The notes under the pieces were generated by a model. It saw nothing but the letters and a program-made list of their open reading frames with translations. It was not told where the DNA came from and did no database searches. The position numbers and the translations under genes are program-made. Below, piece after piece: positions 25,694 to 38,620 of a stretch of 60,000 bases of DNA. The stretch is from the NCBI RefSeq assembly GCF_963678635.1, contig NC_087067.1:43625829-43685828 (forward strand), written 5' to 3'. Position 1 is the stretch's first letter. The number at the start of each line of letters is the position of its first letter. This DNA comes from Symsagittifera roscoffensis. Lineage: Eukaryota > Xenacoelomorpha > Acoela > Convolutidae.

Positions 25694-27437
25694 TGGACTC
25701 CGACACTTTCATCGCGGGCCACGCGGGCTGATTTCCAGATGTACACTTAGTATCGAGCTAATGGCAGGCCTCTGTATAATAAGTTACACACGTCACGTTT
25801 TAGAAAAATTTCGACAGAACTGATTAAAAAATAGTCAAGACAATAATCTGACTTGCGGGAACTCAAAGAGATCTAGTTTTGAAATTTTCTGCAGAATTTG
25901 TTTTTGACCAGCCTCGGGTAACCACCGAAGAAGAAAAAAAACAATCAGATTTCCAGATATCTTAAATTGTAACTCGTTTAAATTCAACTGATAAAAAGAA
26001 ACGAAAACAAAAAAAGGTAAAAACTCAACCAAAAAAAATTCGAAGTTTATTTGACTTCTTTATTGTTGCGATTGCTAGATACTTGCCGTAAAAAGAAATA
26101 TAACGATTTTCTACAAAAACGTCTCAAATTTTTTTTCTATCCTTTTGAACTGGTCTGAACTTTAACAAATGGCTTAATTTTGATAGCATTTTTTACCGTT
26201 AATTTTTCCTAGGATTCTTTGGGTTAAAAAAGACCAGTCAACTTAATTTTCGCGTCGTGGTGAGACTTAGGCTCGCAATTTTCTGGCTAGAAATGTGAAG
26301 AGTTAACCCAAAGCCACGTCGAATATACTGTGTATTCTATTTTACATTTTCAAAAAAAAAGGAAAAACATTCAAACTTTCAGTAAAACAGCAATCTGAAC
26401 TTACGCAAAAACTGATGAGACATTCGTTGATCCGATTTTAATGATTTTCAAAAAAGCAGAGGCCTGAAATTTAACAAGCTGATTTTCAGATGTATACTTA
26501 GTGGCGAGCTAATGGCAGGCTTCTGTATAATAAGATCAACACGTCACATTTTAAAAAGTTTCGAAAGAACTGATTAAAAAGTAATCAAGACAATAATCTG
26601 ACTTGGGTGAACTCAAAGAGATCTAGTTTTAAAAATTTTTGAAGAATTTTTTTTGACCAGCCTCGGGTAACCGCCGAAGAAGAATAAATAACAATGAGAT
26701 TTCCAGATAACTTAATTTGTAACTCGTTTAATTTCAACTGCTAAAAAGATACTAAAACAAAAAAGGTAATACTCAACAACAAAAATTCAAAGTTTATTTG
26801 ACTTTTTTTGGTTGCGGTTGCTAGATACTTGCCGTAAAAAGAAATACAATGATTTTCTACAAGAATGCCTCAAATTTTTTTTCTAACCTCTTGAACTGGT
26901 CTGAAATTTAACAAATGGCTTAATTTTGATAGCATTTTTTACCGTTAATTTTTACTAGGATTCTTTGGGTTAAAAAAGACCAGTCAACTTTATTTTCGCG
27001 CCGTGGCGAGACTTAGGCTCGCAATTTTCTGGCTAGAATTGTGAAGAGTTAACCCAAAGCCACGTCGAATATATTGTGTATTCTTTTACACATTTTGAAA
27101 TAAAGGAAAAATATTCAAAATTTCAGTAAAACAGCAATCTGAATTTACGCAAAAAGTGATGAGACATTCGTTGAACCCCAAAAAAGAATGAACAGCCTTC
27201 AGATTGCTAGATATCTCATTTAGAAAACTGATTGATTAATTTCAACTGAAAATAGCTACGGAAATTTTAAAAAAAATTGGACTAAAACAAAGTCAAAAGC
27301 TCAAAATGTAAGTATCTGTTTAACTGCTGGTATTGCTGGAGACTTTGCGGAAACTTGAGGTACAATGATTTAATACAGCCACCCAATCGAAACTGCTATT
27401 AGCTTCAAACTTTTTCCGGACAGATACAGAGCTTTAC

Positions 27438-27510
27438 TACCCTCGGCGAGATTCGAACGCGCAATCTTCTGGTTAGGAGCCAGACGCCTTATCCATTAGG
27501 TCACGCTGGC
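27438..27510 (-). pseudogene. tRNA-Arg(CCT) pseudogene
   Basis: Both acceptor strands altered and A52 to C, like the copy at 15261. Confidence 0.75.
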
Positions 27511-28554
27511 TGGATCATCATTTTCATTATAGTTAAGTTTCATTTTTCGCCATTCGGATTAAAGATTTTCAAAGAAGCAGTGGCCTGAAATTTAACAAGC
27601 TGATTTCCAGATGTATACTAAGTAGCGAGCTAATAGCAGGCCTCTGTATAATAAGTTCAACATGTCACATTTTAAAAAATTTCGAAAGAACTGATTAAAA
27701 AATAATCAAGACAATCATCTGACTTGCGGGAACTCAAAGAGATCTAGTTTGAAAATTTTTTGAAGAAAATTTTTTGACCAGCCTCGGGTAACCGCCGAAG
27801 AAGAATAAATAACAATGAGATTTCCAGATATCTTAATTTGTTACTCATTTAATTTCAACTGCTAAAAAGATACGAAAACAAAAAAGTTAATAACTCAACA
27901 AAAAAAAATTCTAAGTTTATTTGACTTTTTTCTGTTGCGGTTGCTAGATACTTGCCAGAAAATGAAATACAATGATTTTCTACAAAAATGTCTAATTTTT
28001 TTTTCTATCCTCTTGAACTGGTCTGAACTTTATCAAATGGTTTAATTTTGATAGCATTTTTTACCGTTAATTTTTCCAAGGATTCTTTGGGTTAAAAAAG
28101 ACCAGTCAACTTTATTTTCGCGCCGTGGTGAGATTTGGCCTCGCAATTTTCTGGCTAGAAAGGTGGAGAGTTAACTCAAAGCCACGTCGAATATATTGTG
28201 TATTCTATTACACAATTTGAAATAAAGTAAAAATATTCAAATTTTCAGTAAAACAGCAATCTGAACTTACGCAAAAACTGATGAGACATTCGTTGATCCG
28301 CCAAAAAAGAATGAACAGCCCCTTCAGATTGTTAGATATATCATTTTTAAAACCGATTAATTAATTTCAACTGAAAATAGCTACGGAAAATTTAAAAATG
28401 GACTAAAACCAAGTCAAAAACTCAAAATTTAAGTATCTGTTTTACTGCTGTAATTGCCGGAGATTTTGCGAAAACTTGAAGTACATTTAAAACAGCCACC
28501 CAATCGAAACTGCTCTTAGCTTCAAACTTTTTCCGGACAAATACAGAGCTTTAC

Positions 28555-28627
28555 TCCCCGCGGCGAGATTCGAACTCGCAATCTTCTGGTTAGGAGCCAG
28601 ACGCCTTATCCATTAGGCCACGCTAGC
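28555..28627 (-). pseudogene. tRNA-Arg(CCT), acceptor damaged
   Basis: Acceptor 5' strand GCTAGCG and nt 72 G give three lost pairs. The T arm and anticodon arm match consensus. Confidence 0.7.
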
Positions 28628-29674
28628 TGGCTCATCAGTTTCATTATAGTTAAGTTTCATTTTTCGCCATTCGGATTAAAGATTTTCAAAGAAGCAGGCG
28701 CCTGAAATTTAACAAGCTGATTTCCAGATGTATACTTAGTAGCGAGCTAATAGCTGGCCTCTGTATAATAAGTTCAACACATCACATTTTAAAAAATTTC
28801 AAAAGAACTGATTAAAAAATAATCAAGACAATAATCTGACTTGCGGGAACTCAAAGAGATCTAGTTTTAAAATTTTTTGAAGCAAATGTTTTGAAAAGCC
28901 TCGGGTAACCGCCGAAGAAGAATAAATAACAATGAGATTTCCAGATATCTTAATTTGTAACTCGTTTCATTTCAACTGCTAAAAAGATACTAAAACAAAA
29001 AAGGTAATACTCAACAACAAAAATTCAAAGTTTATTTGACTTTTTTTGGTTGCGGTTGCTAGATACTTGCCGTAAAAAGAAATACAATGATTTTCTACAA
29101 AAATGCCTCAAATTTTTTTTCTAACCTCTTGAACTGGTCTGAAATTTAACAAATGGCTTAATTTTAATAGCATTTTTTACCGTTAATTTTTACTAGGATT
29201 CTTTGGGTTAAAAAAGACCAGTCAACTTTATTTTCGCGCCGTGGCGAGACTTAGGCTCGCAATTTTCTGGCTAGAATTGTGAAGAGTTAACCCAAAGCCA
29301 CGTCGAATATATTGTGTATTCTTTTACACATTTTGAAATAAAGGAAAAATATTCAAACTTTCAGTAAAACAGCAATCTGAATTTACGCAAAAACTGATGA
29401 GACATTCGTTGAACCCCAAAAAAGAATGAACAGCCTTCAGATTGCTAGATATCTCATTTTGAAAACTGATTGATTAATTTCAACTGAAAATAGCTACGGA
29501 AATTTTAAAAAAAATGGACTAAAACAAAGTCAAAAGCTCAAAATTTAAGTATCTGTTTTACTGCTGGAATTGCTGGAGACTTTGCGGAAACTTGAGGTAC
29601 AATGATTTAATACAGCCACCGAATCGAAACTGCTATTAGCTTCAAACTTTTTTCGGACAGATACAGAGCTTTAC

Positions 29675-29747
29675 TACCCGCGGCGAGATTCGAACTCGCA
29701 ATCTTCTGGTTAGGAGCCAGTCGCCTTATCCATTAGGCCACGCTGGC
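29675..29747 (-). pseudogene. tRNA-Arg(CCT), two mismatches
   Basis: C4 to A in the acceptor and U27 to A at the base of the anticodon stem. The T arm is intact. Confidence 0.6.
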
Positions 29748-30790
29748 TGGCGCATCAGTTTCATTATAATTAAGTTTCAATTTTCGCCATTCTGATTGAA
29801 GATTTTCAAAGAAGCAGTGGCCTGAAATTTAACAAGCTGATTTCCAGATGTATACTAAGTAGCGAGCTATTAGCAGGCCTCTGTATAATAAGTTCAACAT
29901 GTCACATTTTAAAAAATTTCGAAAGAACTGATTAAAAAATAATCAAGACAATAATCTGACTTGCGGGAACTCAAAGAGATCTAGTTTTAAAAATTTTTGA
30001 AGAAAAATTTTTGACCAGCCTCGGGTAACCGCCGAAGAAGAATAAATAACAATGAGATTTCCAGATATCTTAATTTGTTACTCATTTAATTTTAACTGCT
30101 AAAAAGATACGAAAACAAAAAAGTTAATAACTCAACAAAAAAAATTCTAAGTTTATTTGATTTTTTTCTGTTGCGGTTGCTAGATACTTGCCAGAAAAAG
30201 AAATACAATGATTTTCTACAAAAATGTCTAATTTTTTTTTCTATCCTCTTGAACTGGTCTGAACTTTATCAAATGGCTTAATTTTGATAGCATTTTTTAC
30301 CGTTAATTTTTCCAAGGATTCTTTGGGTTAAAAAAGACCAGTCAATTTATTTTCGCGCCGTGGTGAGATTTGGCCTCGCAATTTTCTGGCTAGAAAGGTG
30401 GAGAGTTAACTCATAGCCACGTCGAATATATTGTGTATTCTATTACACAATTTGAAATAAAGTAAAAATATACCAACTTTCAGTAAAACAGCAATCTGAA
30501 CTTACAAAAAAAACTGATGAGACATTCGTTGATCCGCCAAAAAAGAATGAACAGCCCCTTCAGATTGTTAGATATATCATTTTTAAAATCGATTAATTAA
30601 TTTCAACTGAAAATAGCTACGGAAAATTTAAAAATGGACTAAAACCAAGTCAAAAACTCAAAATTTAAGTATCTGTTTTACTGCTGTTATTGCCGGAGAT
30701 TTTGCGAAAACTTGAAGTACATTTAAAACAGCCACCCAATCGAAACTGCTTTTAGCTTCAAACTTTTTCCGGACAAATACAGAGCTTTAC

Positions 30791-30863
30791 TCCCCGCGTC
30801 GAGATTCGAACTCGCAATCTTCTGGTTAGGAGCCAGACGCCTTATCCATTAGGCCACGCTAGG
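30791..30863 (-). pseudogene. tRNA-Arg(CCT) pseudogene
   Basis: Acceptor damage resembles that at 28555, with a further G1 to C. C65 to A breaks the first T-stem pair. Confidence 0.7.
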
Positions 30864-31912
30864 TGGCTCATCAGTTTCATTATAGTTAAGTTTCATTTTT
30901 CGCCATTCGGATTAACGATTTTCAAAGAAGCAGGGGCCTGAAATTTAACAAGCTGATTTCCAGATGTATACTTAGTAGCGAGCTAATAGCTGGCCTCTGT
31001 ATAATAAGTTCAACACATCACATTTTAAAAAATTTCGAAAGAACTGATTAAAAAATAATCAAGACAATAATCTGACTTGCGGGAACTCAAAGAGATCTAG
31101 TTTTAAAATTTTTTGAAGAAATTGTTTTGAAAAGCCTCGGGTAACCGCCGAAGAAGAATAAATAACAATGAGACTTCCAGTTATCTTAATTTGTAACTCG
31201 TTTAATTTCAACTGCTAAAAAGATACGAAAACAAAAAAGGTAATAACTCAACAAAAAAAATTCAAAGTTTATTTGACTTTTTTCTGTTGCGGTTGTTAGA
31301 TACTTGCCAGAAAACGAAATACAAGGATTTTCTACAAAAATGTCTCAATTTTTTTTTCTATCCTCTTGAACTGGTCTGATCTTTAACAAATGGCTTAATT
31401 TTGATAGCATTTTTTACCGTGAATTTTTCCTAGGATTCTTTGGGTTAAAAAAGACCAGTCTACTTTAATTTCGCGCCGTGGTGAGATTTGGCCTCGCAAT
31501 TTTCTGGCTAGAAAGGTGGAGAGTTAACTCAAAGCCACGTCGAATATATTGTGTATTTTATTACACATTTTGAAATAAAGGAAAAATATTCAAACTTTCA
31601 AAAAAAACAGCAATCTGAACTTATGCAAAAACTGATGAGACATTCGTTGAATCCCCAAAAAAGAATGAACAGCCTTCAGATTGCTAGATATCTCATTTTA
31701 AAAACCGATTAATTAATTTCAACTGAAAATAGCTACGGAAATTTTAAAAAAATGGACTCAAACAAAGTCAAAAACTCAAAATTAAAGGATCTGTTTAACT
31801 GATGTAATTGCTGGAGATTTTGCGGAAACTTGAGGTACAATGATTTAATACAGCCAACCAATCGAAACTGATTTTAGCTTCAAACTTTTTCCGGACAAAT
31901 ACAGAGCTTTAC

Positions 31913-31985
31913 TACCCGCGGCGAGATTCGAACTCGCAATCTTCTGGTTAGGAGCCAGACGCCTTCTCGATTAGGCCACGCTAGC
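31913..31985 (-). pseudogene. tRNA-Arg(CCT) pseudogene
   Basis: Acceptor GCTAGCG plus two D-loop changes. The T arm and anticodon arm are intact. Confidence 0.7.
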
Positions 31986-33032
31986 TGGCTAATCAGTTTC
32001 ATTATAGTTAAGTTTTATTTTTCGCCATTCGGATTAAAGATTTTCAAAGAAGCAGGGGCCTGAAATTTAACAAGCTGATTTCCAGATGTATACTAAGTAG
32101 CGAGCTAATAGCAGGCCTCTGTATAATAAGTCCAACATGTCACATTTTAAAAAATTTCGAAAGAACTGATTAAAAAATAATCAAGACAATAATCTGACTA
32201 GCGGGAACTCAAAGAGATCTAGTTTTAAAATTTTTTGAAGAAAATTTTTTGACCAGCCTCGGGTAACCGCCGAAGAAGAATAAATAACAATGAGATTTCC
32301 AGATATCTTAATTTGTAACTCGTTTAATTTCAACTGCTAAAATGATACGAAAACAAAAAAGGTAATAGCTCAACAAAAAAAATTCAAAGTTTATTTAACT
32401 TTTTTCTGTTGCGGTTGCTAAATACTTGCCAGAAAAAGAAATACAATGATTTTCTACGAAAATGTCTCAAATTTTTTTTTCTATCCTCTTGAACTGGTCT
32501 GAACTTTAACAAATGGCCTAATTTTGATAGCATGTTTTACCGTTAATTTTTCCTAGGATTCTTTGGGTTAAAAAAGACCAGTCAACTTTGTTTTCCCGCC
32601 GTGGTGAGATTTGGCCTCGCAGTTTTCTGGCTAGAAAGGCGGAGAGTTAACCCAAAGCCACGTCGAATATATTGTGTATTCTATTAAACATTTTGAAATA
32701 AAGGAAAAATATTCAAACTTTCAGTAAAACAGCAATCTGAACTTACGCAAAAACTGATGAGACATTCGTTAAACCGCCAAAGAAGAATGAACAGCCTTCA
32801 GATTGCTAGATATCTCTTTTTGAAAACCGATTGATTAATTTCATCTGAAAAGAGCTACGGAAAATTAAAAAAATTGACTAAAACAGTGTCAAAAACTCAA
32901 AATTAAAGTATCTGTTTACTGCTGTTATTGCTGGAGATTTTGCGAAAACTTGAAGTACATTGATTGAAAACAGCCACCGAATCGAAACTGCTGTTCGCTT
33001 CAAACTTTTTCCGGACAAATACAGAGTTTTAC

Positions 33033-33105
33033 TACCCGCGGCGAGATTCGAACTCGCAATCTTCTGGTTAGGAGCCAGACGCCTTATCCATTAGGCCACG
33101 CGGGC
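33033..33105 (-). tRNA. tRNA-Arg(CCT), intact
   Basis: Exact match to the 2408 reference. It lies just left of the 763-bp run. Its 5' flank is the rare TATCAGTGTTACG type shared with the copies at 40909 and 51309. Confidence 0.95.
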
Positions 33106-33797
33106 TGGACTCCGACACTTTTATCAGTGTTACGTTTTACTTTTCGGCATTCGGATTAAAGATTTTCAAAGAAGCAGAGGCCTGAAATTTAACAAGCTGA
33201 TTTCCAGATGTATACTTAGTAGCGAGCTAATGGCAGGCCTCTGTATAATAAGATCAACACGTCATATTTTAAAAAATTTCGAGAGTACTGATTAAAAAAT
33301 AATCGAGACAATAATCTGACTTGCGGGAACTCAAAGAGATCTAGTTTTAAAATTAACCGCCGAAGAAGAACAAATAACAATGAGATTTCCAGATATCTTA
33401 ATTTGTAACTCGTTTAATTTCAACTGCTAAAAAGATACGAAAACAAAAAAGGTAATAACTCAGCCAAAAAAATTCAAAATTTTTTTGACTTTTTTATTGT
33501 TGCGATTCCTAGATACTTAAAAAGAAATACAATGATTTTCCGCCAAAAAAGAATGAACAGCCTTCAGATTGCTAGATATCTCAATTTGAAAACCGATTGA
33601 TTAATTTCAACTGAAAATAGCTACGGAAATTTAAAAAAATGGACTAAAACAAAGTCAAAAACTCAAAATTAAAGTATGTTTTACTGCTGTAATTGCTGGA
33701 GATTTTGCGGAAACTTGAAGTACAATGATTTAATAGAGCCACCCAAACGAAACTGCTATTAGCTTCAAACTTTTTACGGACAGATTCAGAGCTTTAC

Positions 33798-33870
33798 TAC
33801 CCGCGGCGAGATTCGAACTCGCAATCTTCTGGTTAGGAGCCAGACGCCTTATCCATTAGGCCACGCGGGC
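33798..33870 (-). tRNA. tRNA-Arg(CCT), intact
   Basis: Exact consensus copy and the first in the 763-bp run. Its 5' flank contains TATAAT 16-21 nt upstream. Confidence 0.95.
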
Positions 33871-33885
33871 TGGATCATCAGTTAC

Positions 33886-33891
33886 ATTATA
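33886..33891 (-). promoter_or_regulatory. TATA-like word upstream of tRNA
   Basis: TATAAT on the minus strand, 16-21 nt upstream of the tRNA 5' end, conserved in the 763-bp units and most 1.12-kb units. Upstream TATA-like elements can assist Pol III initiation on tRNA genes, but this one is closer than the usual -30 position. A role is inferred only. Confidence 0.3.
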
Positions 33892-34560
33892 GTTAATTTT
33901 CATTTTTCGCCATTCGGATTAAAGATTTTCAAAGAAGCAGGGGCCTGAAATTTAACAAGCTGATTTCCAGATGTATACTTAGTAGCGAGCTAATAGCACG
34001 CCTCTGTATAATAAGATCAACACGTCACATTTTAAAAAATTTCGAGAGTACTGATTAAAAAATAATCGAGACAATAATCTGACTTGCGGGAACTCAAAGA
34101 GATCTAGTTTTAAAATTAACCGCCGAAGAAGAACAAATAACAATGAGATTTCCAGATATCTTAATTTGTAACTCGTTTAATTTCAACTGCTAAAAAGATA
34201 CGAAAACAAAAAAGGTAATAACTCAGCCAAAAAAATTCAAAATTTTTTTGACTTTTTTATTGTTGCGATTCCTAGATACTTAAAAAGAAATACAATGATT
34301 TTCCGCCAAAAAAGAATGAACAGCCTTCAGATTGCTAGATATCTCAATTTGAAAACCGATTGATTAATTTCAACTGAAAATAGCTACGGAAATTTAAAAA
34401 AATGGACTAAAACAAAGTCAAAAACTCAAAATTAAAGTATGTTTTACTGCTGTAATTGCTGGAGATTTTGCGGAAACTTGAAGTACAATGATTTAATAGA
34501 GCCACCCAAACGAAACTGCTATTAGCTTCAAACTTTTTACGGACAGATTCAGAGCTTTAC

Positions 34561-34620
34561 TACCCGCGGCGAGATTCGAACTCGCAATCTTCTGGTTAGG
34601 AGCCAGACGCCTTATCCATT
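34561..34620 (-). pseudogene. 5'-truncated tRNA-Arg(CCT)
   Basis: 60 of 73 nt. The first 13 nt (5' acceptor strand and start of the D stem) are replaced at 34620/34621 by sequence from the GAAAATAGCTACGG part of half A. The result is a 245-bp step to the next tRNA. Confidence 0.85.
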
Positions 34621-34805
34621 GAAAATAGCTACGGAAATTTAAAAAAATGGACTAAAACAAAGTCAAAAACTCAAAATTAAAGTATGTTTTACTGCTGTAA
34701 TTGCTGGAGATTTTGCGGAAACTTGAAGTACAATGATTTAATAGAGCCACCCAAACGAAACTGCTATTAGCTTCAAACTTTTTACGGACAGATTCAGAGC
34801 TTTAC

Positions 34806-34878
34806 TACCCGCGGCGAGATTCGAACTCGCAATCTTCTGGTTAGGAGCCAGACGCCTTATCCATTAGGCCACGCGGGC
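34806..34878 (-). tRNA. tRNA-Arg(CCT), intact
   Basis: Exact consensus; starts the uninterrupted 763-bp series. Confidence 0.95.
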
Positions 34879-35435
34879 TGGATCATCAGTTACATTATAG
34901 TTAATTTTCATTTTTCGCCATTCGGATTAAAGATTTTCAAAGAAGCAGGGGCCTGAAATTTAACAAGCTGATTTCCAGATGTATACTTAGTAGCGAGCTA
35001 ATAGCACGCCTCTGTATAATAAGATCAACACGTCACATTTTAAAAAATTTCGAGAGTACTGATTAAAAAATAATCGAGACAATAATCTGACTTGCGGGAA
35101 CTCAAAGAGATCTAGTTTTAAAATTAACCGCCGAAGAAGAACAAATAACAATGAGATTTCCAGATATCTTAATTTGTAACTCGTTTAATTTCAACTGCTA
35201 AAAAGATACGAAAACAAAAAAGGTAATAACTCAGCCAAAAAAATTCAAAATTTATTTGACTTTTTTATTGTTGCGATTCCTAGATACTTAAAAAGAAATA
35301 CAATGATTTTCCGCCAAAAAAGAATGAACAGCCTTCAGATTGCTAGATATCTCAATTTGAAAACCGATTGATTAATTTCAACTGAAAATAGCTACGGAAA
35401 TTTAAAAAAATGGACTAAAACAAAGTCAAAAACTC

Positions 35436-35439
35436 AAAA
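35436..35439 (-). terminator. First T4 run downstream of tRNA (763-bp unit)
   Basis: The nearest minus-strand run of four T lies 129 nt past the tRNA, followed by T5 at 35432-35428. Pol III normally stops at T4 or longer shortly after a tRNA, so this would give an unusually long 3' trailer. It recurs in every 763-bp unit. Confidence 0.4.
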
Positions 35440-35568
35440 TTAAAGTATGTTTTACTGCTGTAATTGCTGGAGATTTTGCGGAAACTTGAAGTACAATGAT
35501 TTAATAGAGCCACCCAAACGAAACTGCTATTAGCTTCAAACTTTTTACGGACAGATTCAGAGCTTTAC

Positions 35569-35641
35569 TACCCGCGGCGAGATTCGAACTCGCAATCTTC
35601 TGGTTAGGAGCCAGACGCCTTATCCATTAGGCCACGCGGGC
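35569..35641 (-). tRNA. tRNA-Arg(CCT), intact
   Basis: Exact consensus, 763 bp from its left neighbour. The first run of four T downstream on the minus strand is at 35439-35436, 129 nt beyond the 3' end. Confidence 0.95.
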
Positions 35642-36331
35642 TGGATCATCAGTTACATTATAGTTAATTTTCATTTTTCGCCATTCGGATTAAAGATTTT
35701 CAAAGAAGCAGGGGCCTGAAATTTAACAAGCTGATTTCCAGATGTATACTTAGTAGCGAGCTAATAGCACGCCTCTGTATAATAAGATCAACACGTCACA
35801 TTTTAAAAAATTTCGAGAGTACTGATTAAAAAATAATCGAGACAATAATCTGACTTGCGGGAACTCAAAGAGATCTAGTTTTAAAATTAACCGCCGAAGA
35901 AGAACAAATAACAATGAGATTTCCAGATATCTTAATTTGTAACTCGTTTAATTTCAACTGCTAAAAAGATACGAAAACAAAAAAGGTAATAACTCAGCCA
36001 AAAAAATTCAAAATTTATTTGACTTTTTTATTGTTGCGATTCCTAGATACTTAAAAAGAAATACAATGATTTTCCGCCAAAAAAGAATGAACAGCCTTCA
36101 GATTGCTAGATATCTCAATTTGAAAACCGATTGATTAATTTCAACTGAAAATAGCTACGGAAATTTAAAAAAATGGACTAAAACAAAGTCAAAAACTCAA
36201 AATTAAAGTATGTTTTACTGCTGTAATTGCTGGAGATTTTGCGGAAACTTGAAGTACAATGATTTAATAGAGCCACCCAAACGAAACTGCTATTAGCTTC
36301 AAACTTTTTACGGACAGATTCAGAGCTTTAC

Positions 36332-36404
36332 TACCCGCGGCGAGATTCGAACTCGCAATCTTCTGGTTAGGAGCCAGACGCCTTATCCATTAGGCCACGC
36401 GGGC
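36332..36404 (-). tRNA. tRNA-Arg(CCT), intact
   Basis: Exact consensus, next 763-bp step. Confidence 0.95.
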
Positions 36405-37094
36405 TGGATCATCAGTTACATTATAGTTAATTTTCATTTTTCGCCATTCGGATTAAAGATTTTCAAAGAAGCAGGGGCCTGAAATTTAACAAGCTGATTT
36501 CCAGATGTATACTTAGTAGCGAGCTAATAGCACGCCTCTGTATAATAAGATCAACACGTCACATTTTAAAAAATTTCGAGAGTACTGATTAAAAAATAAT
36601 CGAGACAATAATCTGACTTGCGGGAACTCAAAGAGATCTAGTTTTAAAATTAACCGCCGAAGAAGAACAAATAACAATGAGATTTCCAGATATCTTAATT
36701 TGTAACTCGTTTAATTTCAACTGCTAAAAAGATACGAAAACAAAAAAGGTAATAACTCAGCCAAAAAAATTCAAAATTTATTTGACTTTTTTATTGTTGC
36801 GATTCCTAGATACTTAAAAAGAAATACAATGATTTTCCGCCAAAAAAGAATGAACAGCCTTCAGATTGCTAGATATCTCAATTTGAAAACCGATTGATTA
36901 ATTTCAACTGAAAATAGCTACGGAAATTTAAAAAAATGGACTAAAACAAAGTCAAAAACTCAAAATTAAAGTATGTTTTACTGCTGTAATTGCTGGAGAT
37001 TTTGCGGAAACTTGAAGTACAATGATTTAATAGAGCCACCCAAACGAAACTGCTATTAGCTTCAAACTTTTTACGGACAGATTCAGAGCTTTAC

Positions 37095-37167
37095 TACCCG
37101 CGGCGAGATTCGAACTCGCAATCTTCTGGTTAGGAGCCAGACGCCTTATCCATTAGGCCACGCGGGC
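37095..37167 (-). tRNA. tRNA-Arg(CCT), intact
   Basis: Exact consensus, next 763-bp step. Confidence 0.95.
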
Positions 37168-37857
37168 TGGATCATCAGTTACATTATAGTTAATTTTCAT
37201 TTTTCGCCATTCGGATTAAAGATTTTCAAAGAAGCAGGGGCCTGAAATTTAACAAGCTGATTTCCAGATGTATACTTAGTAGCGAGCTAATAGCACGCCT
37301 CTGTATAATAAGATCAACACGTCACATTTTAAAAAATTTCGAGAGTACTGATTAAAAAATAATCGAGACAATAATCTGACTTGCGGGAACTCAAAGAGAT
37401 CTAGTTTTAAAATTAACCGCCGAAGAAGAACAAATAACAATGAGATTTCCAGATATCTTAATTTGTAACTCGTTTAATTTCAACTGCTAAAAAGATACGA
37501 AAACAAAAAAGGTAATAACTCAGCCAAAAAAATTCAAAATTTATTTGACTTTTTTATTGTTGCGATTCCTAGATACTTAAAAAGAAATACAATGATTTTC
37601 CGCCAAAAAAGAATGAACAGCCTTCAGATTGCTAGATATCTCAATTTGAAAACCGATTGATTAATTTCAACTGAAAATAGCTACGGAAATTTAAAAAAAT
37701 GGACTAAAACAAAGTCAAAAACTCAAAATTAAAGTATGTTTTACTGCTGTAATTGCTGGAGATTTTGCGGAAACTTGAAGTACAATGATTTAATAGAGCC
37801 ACCCAAACGAAACTGCTATTAGCTTCAAACTTTTTACGGACAGATTCAGAGCTTTAC

Positions 37858-37930
37858 TACCCGCGGCGAGATTCGAACTCGCAATCTTCTGGTTAGGAGC
37901 CAGACGCCTTATCCATTAGGCCACGCGGGC
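37858..37930 (-). tRNA. tRNA-Arg(CCT), intact
   Basis: Exact consensus, next 763-bp step. Confidence 0.95.
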
Positions 37931-38620
37931 TGGATCATCAGTTACATTATAGTTAATTTTCATTTTTCGCCATTCGGATTAAAGATTTTCAAAGAAGCAG
38001 GGGCCTGAAATTTAACAAGCTGATTTCCAGATGTATACTTAGTAGCGAGCTAATAGCACGCCTCTGTATAATAAGATCAACACGTCACATTTTAAAAAAT
38101 TTCGAGAGTACTGATTAAAAAATAATCGAGACAATAATCTGACTTGCGGGAACTCAAAGAGATCTAGTTTTAAAATTAACCGCCGAAGAAGAACAAATAA
38201 CAATGAGATTTCCAGATATCTTAATTTGTAACTCGTTTAATTTCAACTGCTAAAAAGATACGAAAACAAAAAAGGTAATAACTCAGCCAAAAAAATTCAA
38301 AATTTATTTGACTTTTTTATTGTTGCGATTCCTAGATACTTAAAAAGAAATACAATGATTTTCCGCCAAAAAAGAATGAACAGCCTTCAGATTGCTAGAT
38401 ATCTCAATTTGAAAACCGATTGATTAATTTCAACTGAAAATAGCTACGGAAATTTAAAAAAATGGACTAAAACAAAGTCAAAAACTCAAAATTAAAGTAT
38501 GTTTTACTGCTGTAATTGCTGGAGATTTTGCGGAAACTTGAAGTACAATGATTTAATAGAGCCACCCAAACGAAACTGCTATTAGCTTCAAACTTTTTAC
38601 GGACAGATTCAGAGCTTTAC

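Larger units (their letters stand above)
16441..27380. repeat. Array block 4: higher-order A-B-B-A' duplication
   Basis: Segment B (about 19,743-21,862) is repeated directly at 21,863-23,982, offset 2,120 bp; for example the unusual GAAACATTATATC junction is at about 20,286 and 22,406. Segment A (about 16,440-19,742) recurs at offset 7,104, reaching about 26,846. Two B-type half units and two A-type units have lost their tRNA at shared junctions. Relics are at 17019-17090, 18076-18147, 19148-19219, 19894-19965, 20895-20966, 22014-22085, 23015-23086, 24123-24194, 25180-25251, 26252-26323 and 26998-27069. Confidence 0.85.
27381..33250. repeat. Array block 5: 1.12-kb units in alternating types
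   Basis: tRNA spacing is 1,117, 1,120, 1,116, 1,122 and 1,120 bp. The units at 28555 and 30791 resemble each other more than their neighbours (offset 2,236), again a two-unit period. Relics are at 28120-28191, 29236-29307, 30355-30426, 31473-31544 and 32596-32667. Confidence 0.85.

Noticed and set aside
16765-26032. Recurrent 63-65 codon ORFs (two types) at 7,104-bp offsets
   Set aside because: Same explanation: open by chance in a duplicated satellite segment, low-complexity Phe/Leu/Ser-rich translation, no conserved motif.
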